The notes below the pieces were generated by a model that was not told where the DNA came from, ran no database searches, and saw nothing but the letters and a program-made list of their open reading frames with translations. DNA of 64,000 nucleotides, taken from the NCBI GenBank assembly GCA_024641705.1, contig JAHECO010000006.1, forward strand, positions 1-64,000. Direction: 5' to 3'. Below, piece by piece: positions 9,182 to 16,073 of this stretch. The stretch is from Candidatus Kryptoniota bacterium. Its GTDB lineage: Bacteria > Bacteroidota > Ignavibacteria > Kryptoniales > JAKASW01. The translations under genes and the position numbers were made by a program. Numbering within the stretch: the first letter of the stretch is position 1; each line of letters opens with the position of its first letter.

Positions 9182-9856
9182 ATGAGAATCCTTCTCGTTG
9201 AAGACGACCGCAGCCTGCAGCGCACGCTCGTGCGCCTCTTGAAAACGCAGAATTTCGCGGTCGACGCGACCGCTTCCGGGAAGGAGGCGACGTTTCTTGC
9301 GAAGACGAACGATTACGACATCGTAGTCCTCGACATAATGCTTCCGGACATCGACGGTTACGAGGTCTGCCGGCGCCTCCGAGAGGGGGGAATTAAGACG
9401 CCGATAATGATGCTCACCGCCCTCGACGAGGTCGACAGCCGCATCAAAGGACTAGACATCGGAGCGGACGACTATCTTCCCAAACCGTTTCACGCCGGCG
9501 AGCTGCTCGCCCGTGTGCGTGCACTGGCGCGGCGCCTGTCCGATGATAAGACATCCGTACTGAAGGTGGGGGACCTCGAACTCGACACGGCAGCGAGAAA
9601 AGCTTTTCGCGGCGGAAGGGATCTTAGGCTATCCGCCAAGGAATTCGGGCTGCTCGAGTACCTTATGCTGAACCGTAAGCGCATAGTCACGAGGAGCGAG
9701 ATCTCAGAACACGTGTGGGACCTCAATTTCGATCCTAAAAGCAACGTCATCGATGCGTTCATAAAACTGCTGCGGCGGAAAGTCGATATGGGTTCATCGC
9801 AGAAAATTATCAAAACTGTTCGCGGCATAGGATACACGATCTCGGAAGAAGAATGA
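9182..9856 (+). CDS. Response regulator, OmpR/PhoB family
   Basis: This 224-residue DNA-binding regulator has an N-terminal receiver domain (residues 1-115) with the acidic pair E7/D8/D9 in LLVEDDR, the phospho-acceptor D51 in VVLDIMLPD, and the conserved lysine in DDYLPKPF near 101. A winged-helix output domain covers about 128-222, ending in the typical KIIKTVRGIGYTI. The gene overlaps the histidine kinase gene by four bases, so the two form a translationally coupled pair. The arrangement resembles metal- or envelope-stress systems that control RND pumps, and the pump operon upstream is a natural candidate target; that link is inference. Confidence 0.96.
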   Translation: MRILLVEDDRSLQRTLVRLLKTQNFAVDATASGKEATFLAKTNDYDIVVLDIMLPDIDGYEVCRRLREGGIKTPIMMLTALDEVDSRIKGLDIGADDYLPKPFHAGELLARVRALARRLSDDKTSVLKVGDLELDTAARKAFRGGRDLRLSAKEFGLLEYLMLNRKRIVTRSEISEHVWDLNFDPKSNVIDAFIKLLRRKVDMGSSQKIIKTVRGIGYTISEEE

Positions 9857-11241
9857 AAATCGCGATACGATTAAGAGTCGCATTTTATGTCACGCTCTCG
9901 TTTGCGGTCGTTATCCTCGCATTGAGTTACGCGCTGGCTGAACTCTACGAGGGGTATTCCTACCGCTCATTCGACGTAGCGCTTCAGGCCGCCGCGAGCA
10001 GCATAGCCAACCGCGTGGCAGACATGAACCTGCAATCCGGGCTGAAAGGTGCAAGAGAGGACGTCGCGGAGACCGTGGCCGACTTCGAGAACAAGATAGG
10101 CGTGATTCATATAAGCATCTTTGACGCTAAGGAGAGGGAAGTGTTTTCGCTCAACGATGCCGACTCCGTTGCCGCTACCACGCCGCTAGGGTTCGTGAAG
10201 GACTTCCTCAACCTGAAAAAGGGCGGAAAGTTGTACCGCGCGGCGTTCGCGCAGTTCGAGATCTCCGACAGCTTGCAGGGAAGAGTGGTCGCGGTTTGTT
10301 CTATCGCCCCCCTCCACGAATCGATAGATAGAATTCGGGGCCTCGCTTTCGTGATCGCCCCCATAACGATCCTGCTGGTCGGCATCGGCTCTGTCAGGAT
10401 CGCCAGGCGAGCGTTGAAACCGCTGGAGCGGATGGCACAGGACATCGACCGCATCGACGTAGGAAGTCAGATGATGAAGCTGCAGGTTCCGCGGACGAAC
10501 GATGAGATAGAGAAGGTCGCCGAATCGTTCAATGCCCTCATGGATAGAGTCAGCAAGCTTATCGATGCGCAAAGGAATTTCGTTATGGATGCATCTCATG
10601 AATTGAAAACTCCGCTGACCGTCATCCAGGCCGAAATAGAGATGCTGCAGATGAAACCGAACCTGACTTCCGAGGAAAAGGAGAACCTGAGACACCTGGT
10701 AGACGAGGTGGAATATGCCTCGAAGCTTGCGGTCGACCTTACTTATCTCTCGCGATTGGAGTCGTCCGTGATAACTTTCGCGCCGATAGATTTACACCCG
10801 GTAATCACGGAAGTGGTCGCACATCACAATCCCGTTGCCCGGCGGAAGAGGGTTGCTTTAAATGTGGATGTGCAGCCGGAGTGTTTTGTCGGAGGAGACG
10901 TGGACCTCATGAAGCGAGCTCTCTCGAATGTGATTGAGAACGCCATAAAATACAGCAAGAGAGGGGACAAGGTCCTGGTCACTGGCCGTGCTTGGCCAGA
11001 TCGGACGCGATTTGAGATTACGGTTGAAGACAGCGGACCCGGAATAAGCGAGGATGAACTTCCGAGGGTATTCGACCGGTTTTACCGCACAAAGAGCGCC
11101 AGGGGTGGCGGCGAGAAGGGGAGCGGGCTGGGATTGTCCATCGCCAGGCGGATAGTGGAGCAGCACAACGGAGATATAAGCATAGAAAGCAGCCCCGGAG
11201 AAGGAACACGGGTAGTGATCAGCATTCCTAGGGCGGCATAG
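9853..11241 (+). CDS. Sensor histidine kinase of the OmpR-type two-component pair
   Basis: This 462-residue inner-membrane kinase has an N-terminal TM segment (about 10-32), a periplasmic sensor region of about 130 residues, a second TM segment near 160-180, a HAMP linker, a HisKA dimerisation domain with phospho-acceptor H249 in DASHELKTPL, and a HATPase domain. The N-box is NVIENAIKYS, G1 is DSGPGISEDE and G2 is GSGLGLSIARR. It phosphorylates the regulator encoded immediately upstream. The sensor domain has no recognisable ligand fold, so the signal is unknown. Confidence 0.95.
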   Translation: MKIAIRLRVAFYVTLSFAVVILALSYALAELYEGYSYRSFDVALQAAASSIANRVADMNLQSGLKGAREDVAETVADFENKIGVIHISIFDAKEREVFSLNDADSVAATTPLGFVKDFLNLKKGGKLYRAAFAQFEISDSLQGRVVAVCSIAPLHESIDRIRGLAFVIAPITILLVGIGSVRIARRALKPLERMAQDIDRIDVGSQMMKLQVPRTNDEIEKVAESFNALMDRVSKLIDAQRNFVMDASHELKTPLTVIQAEIEMLQMKPNLTSEEKENLRHLVDEVEYASKLAVDLTYLSRLESSVITFAPIDLHPVITEVVAHHNPVARRKRVALNVDVQPECFVGGDVDLMKRALSNVIENAIKYSKRGDKVLVTGRAWPDRTRFEITVEDSGPGISEDELPRVFDRFYRTKSARGGGEKGSGLGLSIARRIVEQHNGDISIESSPGEGTRVVISIPRAA

Positions 11242-11360
11242 GAGTCCGGACGCACCCTCATAACTTGGTCCCGCGAATGAGCGCACACCACAGAGAAGAC
11301 AAAGCGGTATCTGGACATTAACTCAGGAAGGATGCGCCGGGACTTGGGCTCTGTCGCGTT

Positions 11361-11405
11361 TGTGCGCAGGGATTCGAACCCCCAACCCTCAGATCCGTAG
11401 TGTGA
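11361..11405 (-). pseudogene. 3' fragment of a tRNA-Arg-like gene
   Basis: Read on the minus strand, the segment gives an anticodon-loop-like CTACGGA (anticodon ACG) followed by TCTGAGGGTT and the T-loop GGGGTTCGAATCCC. This matches the 3' half of bacterial tRNA-Arg(ACG). The anticodon stem has a mismatch (TCACA against TCTGA), the acceptor 3' strand is shortened to TGCGCACA without CCA, and no D-arm or 5' acceptor strand is present upstream. It cannot fold as a complete tRNA. Such 3' fragments are classical remnants of integration at tRNA genes. Confidence 0.6.
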
Positions 11406-11904
11406 CGAGTCTGATGCAGGATTTTGAAAATCCTGCATATTTCCCATTTTTGTGATGCGCCAATGATATATTTTAGGTGATTCAGCAACGTAAGTCGGGT
11501 GGTTTTGAGACCCTTTATGAGGACCCTTTTGAGTGGGAATGCTGGTTCAGCCCCAGCCTTTTGTTGGACGCTGCTGCTTGCATGCGAGCCTTACGTTGTA
11601 GATCTAGGGATGGTGGACTGGACTTTCCTCACTGGATGCGGTTTAACATCGGAAATGCTCTTTAGGAGCACATGCGGCCGGTATAAGAACTGGCCAACTG
11701 ATGCAACTCCATATGGATGGCAACAGACGTAGCAGGACGACACGACCTAAACATTATGCCAACTGAATTGAACCAAGATTACGATAGACAAGTGCAGTTT
11801 GTTCCCCGAAAGAACTATTCGACAAATCTGATTGGTGAAGTCAGGTGATTTCGCCGAAGTCAGTCACGTCTTTCGTTTCCCGAGATATGCGACTCGGTCT
11901 TCAC
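11406..11904. other. Non-coding scar between two tRNA fragments
   Basis: I see no supportable gene in this half-kilobase. A near-perfect palindrome, GCAGGATTTT-G-AAAATCCTGC, lies at about 11416-11436 just beside the tRNA-Arg-like fragment. It resembles an isolated anticodon arm but has no surrounding tRNA. Short overlapping frames at 11477-11732 have no family features. Confidence 0.4.
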
Positions 11905-11937
11905 AGTTCGCAGGTTCGAGTCCTGCCCGAGGAGCGA
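11905..11937 (+). pseudogene. 3' fragment of a tRNA-Asn-like gene
   Basis: The T-arm is intact: stem GCAGG (11910-11914), loop TTCGAGT, stem CCTGC (11922-11926). It is followed by the acceptor strand CCGAGGA and discriminator G, then CGA in place of CCA. This is the usual 3' end of tRNA-Asn. The matching 5' acceptor strand TCCTCGG and a D-arm are not found upstream within 100 bases, so the gene is truncated. A rho-independent terminator follows 27 bases later, as expected for a former tRNA gene. Identification as Asn is from the acceptor sequence and is moderately secure. Confidence 0.6.
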
Positions 11938-11963
11938 TAGGGTCCGATGACTCGAACCAATAG

Positions 11964-11992
11964 ATTCGCCGGAATTCGGCGAATTTTTTTTT
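11964..11992 (+). terminator. Rho-independent terminator after the tRNA fragment
   Basis: A perfect 8-bp stem ATTCGCCG / CGGCGAAT surrounds a GAATT loop and runs straight into nine T residues (11984-11992). It is the clearest intrinsic terminator in the window and most likely ended the transcript of the tRNA gene whose 3' end remains upstream. Confidence 0.85.
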
Positions 11993-12134
11993 GACAAGTT
12001 CTTCCCACCTTTCAACTGTCCTACCGTCGCCACGCATCTTCAGCTCTATATCACCTTCCCTTTGACGTGCCCCCCAAAAAGTGGTCCAATGTTATATTAG
12101 TGGAAAGAGTAACAAAAGGACCAAAGGAGAAAAC

Positions 12135-12413
12135 ATGGGAAAGAAGCGACACACAGTTGAGTCGATTGTAGCCATGCTTCGAGAAGCAGAAGTCCTGATG
12201 GCGAAGGGCCAGACACTGGCGGAAGTCGTACGGCAACTTGGTATCAGCGATGCGACGTACTACAAATGGCGGAAAGAATATGGCGGGTTGCAGGTAGACC
12301 AGGCAAAACGTTACAAGGAACTTGAACAGGAGAACCAGCGGCTTCGGAAGGTAATTGCGGACTTGACGATAGATAACTCGATACTGAAGGAAGCTGCCCG
12401 GGGAAACTACTGA
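12135..12413 (+). CDS. IS3-family transposase OrfA (helix-turn-helix)
   Basis: This protein of about 92 residues begins MGKKRHTVESIVAML and has a helix-turn-helix (LAEVVRQLGISDATYYKWRKEYGG) followed by a leucine-zipper-like coiled coil (YKELEQENQRLRKVIADLTI). It binds the element's ends and provides the N-terminal part of the OrfAB fusion transposase. I chose the ATG at 12135 over the upstream one at 12081 because AAAGGAGA lies seven bases before it and homologues start here. The stop is four bases after a GGGAAAC heptamer that could allow a -1 frameshift. Confidence 0.92.
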   Translation: MGKKRHTVESIVAMLREAEVLMAKGQTLAEVVRQLGISDATYYKWRKEYGGLQVDQAKRYKELEQENQRLRKVIADLTIDNSILKEAARGNY

Positions 12414-12435
12414 GCCCGGCAAAAAAGCGTCGGGC
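12401..12435 (+). promoter_or_regulatory. Possible -1 programmed frameshift site between OrfA and OrfB
   Basis: In the OrfA frame the codons read CGG GGA AAC TAC TGA, so G-GGA-AAC (12401-12407) forms a X-XXY-YYZ slippery heptamer directly before the stop. OrfB is in the -1 frame, which is open across this point. A short downstream stem GCCCG (12414-12418) / CGGGC (12431-12435) could stimulate slippage. IS3-family elements commonly make OrfAB this way, but more often at A-AAA-AAG; here an A-AAA-AAG run occurs only after the OrfA stop. Confidence 0.45.
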
Positions 12436-12436
12436 A

Positions 12437-13255
12437 GTGACAACGGTTATGGAGAAGATGCACGTATCCGAACGAAGAGCTTGCCACGTATTGGAACAGC
12501 CGAGGTCTAGGCAGAGAGGCGTACCGAGGTTGGAAGCAGCCACGGAACGACTTATAGAACGGATTGTCGCACTTGCCTGCCAGGATGGACGATATGGATA
12601 CCGTCGAATAACCATTCTGCTGAGACGAGAAGGATGGCATGTGAACCACAAGCGAGTAGAACGGCTATGGCGGCAGGAAGGGCTTAAAATGCCTCAAAAA
12701 CAGCCAAGGCGAAGACGTCTGTGGTTTAACGACGGGTCGTGCATCAGGCTTCGCCCTGAGCACAAGAACCACGTGTGGAGCTATGACTTTGTCGCAGAGA
12801 GAACCAGCGACGGAAGACCGTTACGGATGCTTAACATCATCGACGAGTACACGAGAGAATGTCTGGCCATTCGAGTGAGGAGAACCATCAAAGCCAACGA
12901 CGTCATCGATACTCTGTCGGATCTGTTCATTACCCGTGGCATACCGCAGTTCATCCGCTCAGACAACGGGCCAGAGTTCGTTGCGGAGATTCTGAGAACC
13001 TGGCTCCACAATCTTGGTGTCGTCACCGCCTTCATCGAACCTGGTAGTCCCTGGGAGAATGGTTACATCGGATCATTCAACGGAAAGTTCAGGGATGAAC
13101 TTCTCAATCGAGAGATATTTGATACATTCCTGGAAGCGAAGGTGGTTACCGAAGAGTGGAGGATACAGTACAACACCGTGAGACCTTACAGCTCGCTGGG
13201 CTACAGACCTCCAACTCCGGAAGCTTTCTATCCGGTTCAGTTTGCCAATGCCTGA
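12437..13255 (+). CDS. IS3-family transposase OrfB (DDE integrase core)
   Basis: This 272-residue protein has a GTG start. An HTH_21-like segment (CQDGRYGYRRITILLRREG) precedes the rve integrase core. The DDE triad is visible: D in WSYDFVAERT, D in IRSDNGPEFV and E in GSPWENGYIGSFNGKFRDE. The C-terminus NTVRPYSSLGYRPPTP is the usual IS3 ending. The functional enzyme is probably the OrfAB fusion made by frameshifting, because the frame is open upstream through the OrfA stop. No disrupting mutation is seen. Confidence 0.94.
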   Translation: MTTVMEKMHVSERRACHVLEQPRSRQRGVPRLEAATERLIERIVALACQDGRYGYRRITILLRREGWHVNHKRVERLWRQEGLKMPQKQPRRRRLWFNDGSCIRLRPEHKNHVWSYDFVAERTSDGRPLRMLNIIDEYTRECLAIRVRRTIKANDVIDTLSDLFITRGIPQFIRSDNGPEFVAEILRTWLHNLGVVTAFIEPGSPWENGYIGSFNGKFRDELLNREIFDTFLEAKVVTEEWRIQYNTVRPYSSLGYRPPTPEAFYPVQFANA

Positions 13256-13289
13256 CCGGAACTCTAACTTAGCACTTTATAAAAGGTCA

Positions 13290-13766
13290 GAGTCCCCGCT
13301 TGAAGCGGGATTTCGCATGGAACGCTCAACAAGAGACAAATAGATCACTAGTCGATGCAAAGGCATCGATTCCATATGGTCTTTGCACTGTCGTCACTGA
13401 TCCGGATAAGTACCGGCCGCCGACGAGATATCGTAACAAGGGCTCCCTTTAACGCTTCGGAACTGGTCCCAAACACTTTATCGGGCTCTTGTCGTTCAGC
13501 AATCAGAACGACCTGTCCCAGATATATTATGCCGCTCAATTATTTGATATATAGAATGCGGCATGCCGTAAGCGGCATCGGCGACGCGCCCGTATCCCAA
13601 TCATTGGGTCGGAGATACGGCACCAGCGAAGTTAACGGGCTTACGGGCACGAGGCCAGCCCCGGAGCTTATTGATAACGATGTCTTTGAAAGATTCAAAT
13701 TCCTGCTGACGAGTCAGGACGAAGTAAGCACACCTGGCAAGTTCTCCCGCTCACAATTATTTATAT
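13290..13766. other. Non-coding, palindrome-rich spacer between two insertion sequences
   Basis: The open frame 13355-13807 crosses into the next element's inverted repeat and has no recognisable domain, so I do not call it a gene. The segment holds several inverted repeats: ATGCCGC (13529-13535) / GCGGCAT (13558-13564), another GCGGCAT within the next 20 bases, and CCGTATC (13590-13596) / GATACGG (13614-13620). What they do is unknown; they may be ends of decayed elements. Confidence 0.35.
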
Positions 13767-15402
13767 ATGCGGGATGGAGTCCGTTGCAGAACTCGGAAAG
13801 ATCATAGAACAAGTGGAGGGGTAGAAGGGTCATATTGTACCATGATACGATATGAGGAAGGAGCGAGATGCTAGGACACAAGGGCTTTGAGACGAAACTG
13901 TTCTACAAGGTGTCATTAAGGGAGATGGTGCCGGAGGATGACTTTTACAGGCAGGTGTCAAAGGTGCTGGATTTGCGATTTGTATATGAGAGATGTAAGA
14001 AGCTGTACGGTTCGACAGGCAATCCATCGATAGATCCGGGAGTGTTCTTCAGGATGTGTTTGTATGGGTATTTTGAGGGAATAACGCATGATCGGGAGTT
14101 GGTCAGGAGAGTATCGGACTCGTTGTCGGCACGACTGTTCGTGGGATATGATTTGGACGAAGAGATTCCCTGGCACAGTACGATATCGAGGACAAGAGCG
14201 AAGTTGAGCGCGGAGATTTATGAAGAGTTATTCAGGAGAGTTCTGACAATGTGCGTGAACGCGGGACTTGTATCAGGTGGGCACCAGTCGATAGATTCGA
14301 CGCTTGTAAAGGCAAATGCGTCTCTTGAGAGCACAGTTCGTAAAGAGCCATCATTGACGGTAAGCGAGTACATAGGGAGAACACTGAGCGAGAACGACGA
14401 AGAAGGGCCGGATAAACCAGAGGAGATGAAAGGAAACGGAGTGGATGAAGACAGACACGGTAACAGCGGTTCGGTGAAGCTCATAGAGACAGGCGGTTAT
14501 CCGAGAAATAACATAGATAGATATTCGAATAGAGATTACTATAGTCCGGTTGATCCGGATAGTCGGATAGCCTTTAAGAAGCAGAATAAGACGGACCTGT
14601 ACTACGCGGAGCAATTATCGGTAGATTCATTTTGCAACGTGATAACGGCAGTTGTAGCGACGCATGCGGATTACACCGATTCGGAGGCATTGGTTGAGAT
14701 TGCCGGAAAAGCAAGGGAGAATTTGGAGCGGAACGGCCTGGAGTTGAACTCGTTAGGAGCGGACAGCAATTACTACAGTGACAAGAATTTGAAGGAACTA
14801 ACGGACAAGGAAATGACGGTGTACGTTCCGACTAGGTCGGCCAAGAACTCTCACGGAGGAATATCAAAAGACAGGTTCATCTATGATGAGAGAAACGACA
14901 GATATGTATGCCCCGCTGGTGAGAGTCTGTCAGTTTACTGCAGGAGGGAAGATGAGATTACTTACAAGGCCGATAATAAGGTGTGTGGGGGATGTCATCT
15001 GAAAGAAAGATGCAAGCCCGGAAAGAGAGGCAGAAGTATTCGACATTCTTTGTACTACAGTTACGTAGCTCGTCTCAAACAGAGGCAAAGATCGTTTGCT
15101 TACAAGGAAGCAATGAGGGTAAGAAAGGCTACGACAGAACCTGTCTTTGCAGACGCTAAGAATAACCATGGACTCAGACATCTTAATGTTCGAGGGTTAG
15201 ATAAAGCACAGAAGGTCTTCACTTTGACCGCGGTAGTTCAGAATCTGAAAAAGCTGTTAAGATACGCGTTGAAGGAGAAGTGCGCTTCGGCAAAGTATAT
15301 CCCAGCGGGAGATATGACAAATATAATCCATGGGATCCTGTTCACGTTCTCTCATCAGCCAATTTTCTGACCGCGACTTCTGCAACGGACTCCATCCCGC
15401 AT
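13767..15402 (+). mobile_element. IS1182-family insertion sequence with 25-bp perfect inverted repeats
   Basis: The 25 bases at 13767-13791 are repeated exactly in reverse complement at 15378-15402, bracketing one full-length transposase gene that stops eight bases before the right repeat. The key inner sequence is GGGATGGAGTCCGTTGC. Weaker inverted similarity continues outside the perfect part (AATTAT and ATAT blocks on both sides), so the true borders may lie 10-20 bases further out. The right repeat is also the C-terminal coding end of a minus-strand zinc-ribbon ORF. Confidence 0.82.
13868..15370 (+). CDS. IS1182-family transposase
   Basis: This 500-residue DDE transposase has an N-terminal DUF772-like helical domain (residues about 40-120; PSIDPGVFFRMCLYGYFEGI and PWHSTISRTRAKL), then a catalytic core with D in SIDSTLVKANA, D in GADSNYYSDKN and E in TEPVFADAKNNHGLRH. 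A cysteine cluster (CPAGE, then CGGCHLKERC) sits in the insertion before the last acidic residue, as is usual for IS1182. A ribosome-binding site (GAAGGAGCGAG) precedes the ATG. The gene is uninterrupted and may be active. Confidence 0.95.
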   Translation: MLGHKGFETKLFYKVSLREMVPEDDFYRQVSKVLDLRFVYERCKKLYGSTGNPSIDPGVFFRMCLYGYFEGITHDRELVRRVSDSLSARLFVGYDLDEEIPWHSTISRTRAKLSAEIYEELFRRVLTMCVNAGLVSGGHQSIDSTLVKANASLESTVRKEPSLTVSEYIGRTLSENDEEGPDKPEEMKGNGVDEDRHGNSGSVKLIETGGYPRNNIDRYSNRDYYSPVDPDSRIAFKKQNKTDLYYAEQLSVDSFCNVITAVVATHADYTDSEALVEIAGKARENLERNGLELNSLGADSNYYSDKNLKELTDKEMTVYVPTRSAKNSHGGISKDRFIYDERNDRYVCPAGESLSVYCRREDEITYKADNKVCGGCHLKERCKPGKRGRSIRHSLYYSYVARLKQRQRSFAYKEAMRVRKATTEPVFADAKNNHGLRHLNVRGLDKAQKVFTLTAVVQNLKKLLRYALKEKCASAKYIPAGDMTNIIHGILFTFSHQPIF

Positions 15403-15626
15403 TCCCATATGATAATTAAGCGGCACTTCTTGCCTTTATCGACTCGAAGGCTGAACACTCCGCTGCATCCTTTGCATCGGTACTTCTGTACTTTCCGGTT
15501 GCTGTGTCGATCCATGCTCCCGGGTCTTATCATCCTCTTTCCATTGCGGACTGTCTTTAGACTACCACACTTCGGGCATCTCATCCTGCGTCTTCTTCTC
15601 GGTCCTTTCTTCAAAGATGTCTCCAT
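15342..15626 (-). pseudogene. Truncated zinc-ribbon transposase-like ORF running into the IS1182 end
   Basis: This 94-residue frame has a zinc ribbon of the type found at the N-terminus of IS1/InsA-like transposases: CPKCGS at about residues 17-22 and YRCKGCSGVFSLR at about 49-61. After that the frame runs through the right inverted repeat of the IS1182 element (the CGMESVAE stretch), and no catalytic domain follows. The simplest reading is an older element cut off by the IS1182 insertion. The left repeat encodes the same CGMESVAE string on the plus strand, so the tail comes from the repeat itself. It is unlikely to be functional. Confidence 0.55.
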
Positions 15627-15728
15627 TATCCGGTTTGTGGACTGGATAATCTCGCCATCTCTAATTATTACAGCAACTTATGCCAATTCTATCAACCGAG
15701 AATTGTCACGCCTACTGCTGGGGGACAC

Positions 15729-15850
15729 TTGACTTTAGAAAAGGAATGTATTAAATAGCCGAACCGGTTGAGTGCACGAATGTAGAAGAGCACTAAATGG
15801 GATAAGATCAATATGTTAGATTGCATATGGCAAATCATAGAGCGGTTTAG
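15729..15850 (+). promoter_or_regulatory. Promoter with paired operators for the GH51/GH92 unit
   Basis: TTGACT (15729-15734), a 17-base spacer and TAAATA (15752-15757) form a sigma-70-like promoter. Directly after it is a palindromic site CCGAACCGGTTGAG (15759-15772) covering the expected start of transcription. A second site, ATAGAGCGGTTTAG (15837-15850), lies exactly 78 bases downstream of the first. The same promoter and site layout recurs before the receptor gene at 21413. The sites have the central CG of LacI-family operators, and the LacI gene at 31358 is the likely source of the repressor. Confidence 0.72.
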
Positions 15851-16073
15851 TGAACGCCTCTGAGTTTTCCGAGCTACTTTGAACTGCTAAACAGAATCTG
15901 TAGGTGCCCTAAGGGGAATCCCGTTGTTGGCCCATCATGCTAAGCGGGGTCCAATACAGTTTGAACAACTCTTTCAAGAATCACGCAAGAATAAATCACA
16001 ATAACCACATGATTCAAAGTTAGCAAAGTTGTCGAAGCTCCCCTTCAAATCAATTAACTTCCCGGAGAATCAA

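Larger units (their letters stand above)
12063..13289 (+). mobile_element. IS3-family insertion sequence (about 1.23 kb)
   Basis: The element contains the standard IS3 orfA/orfB pair. The proposed ends both begin TGAC: the left end at 12063 reads TGACGTGCCCCCCAAAAAG, and the right end read inward from 13289 starts TGACCTTTTATAAAGTG. They share TGAC and an internal AAAGTG block but are imperfect, so the exact borders are tentative. No clear short target duplication flanks these ends, which suggests decay or a misplaced border. The gene pair looks intact, so the element may still be active. Confidence 0.8.

Noticed and set aside
11400-11470. Possible tRNA-Ser(TGA) from the palindrome loop TTTGAAA
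   Set aside because: No acceptor stem, D-arm or T-arm can be built around it on the plus strand.
13355-13807. 150-residue frame between the two insertion sequences
   Set aside because: It runs into the IS1182 inverted repeat, crosses palindromes and shows no family features.
15621-15640. TCCGGTTTGT, similar to the LacI-1 operator half site
   Set aside because: Only a half site matches, the distance to the promoter differs from the fixed spacing, and it lies in insertion-sequence debris.
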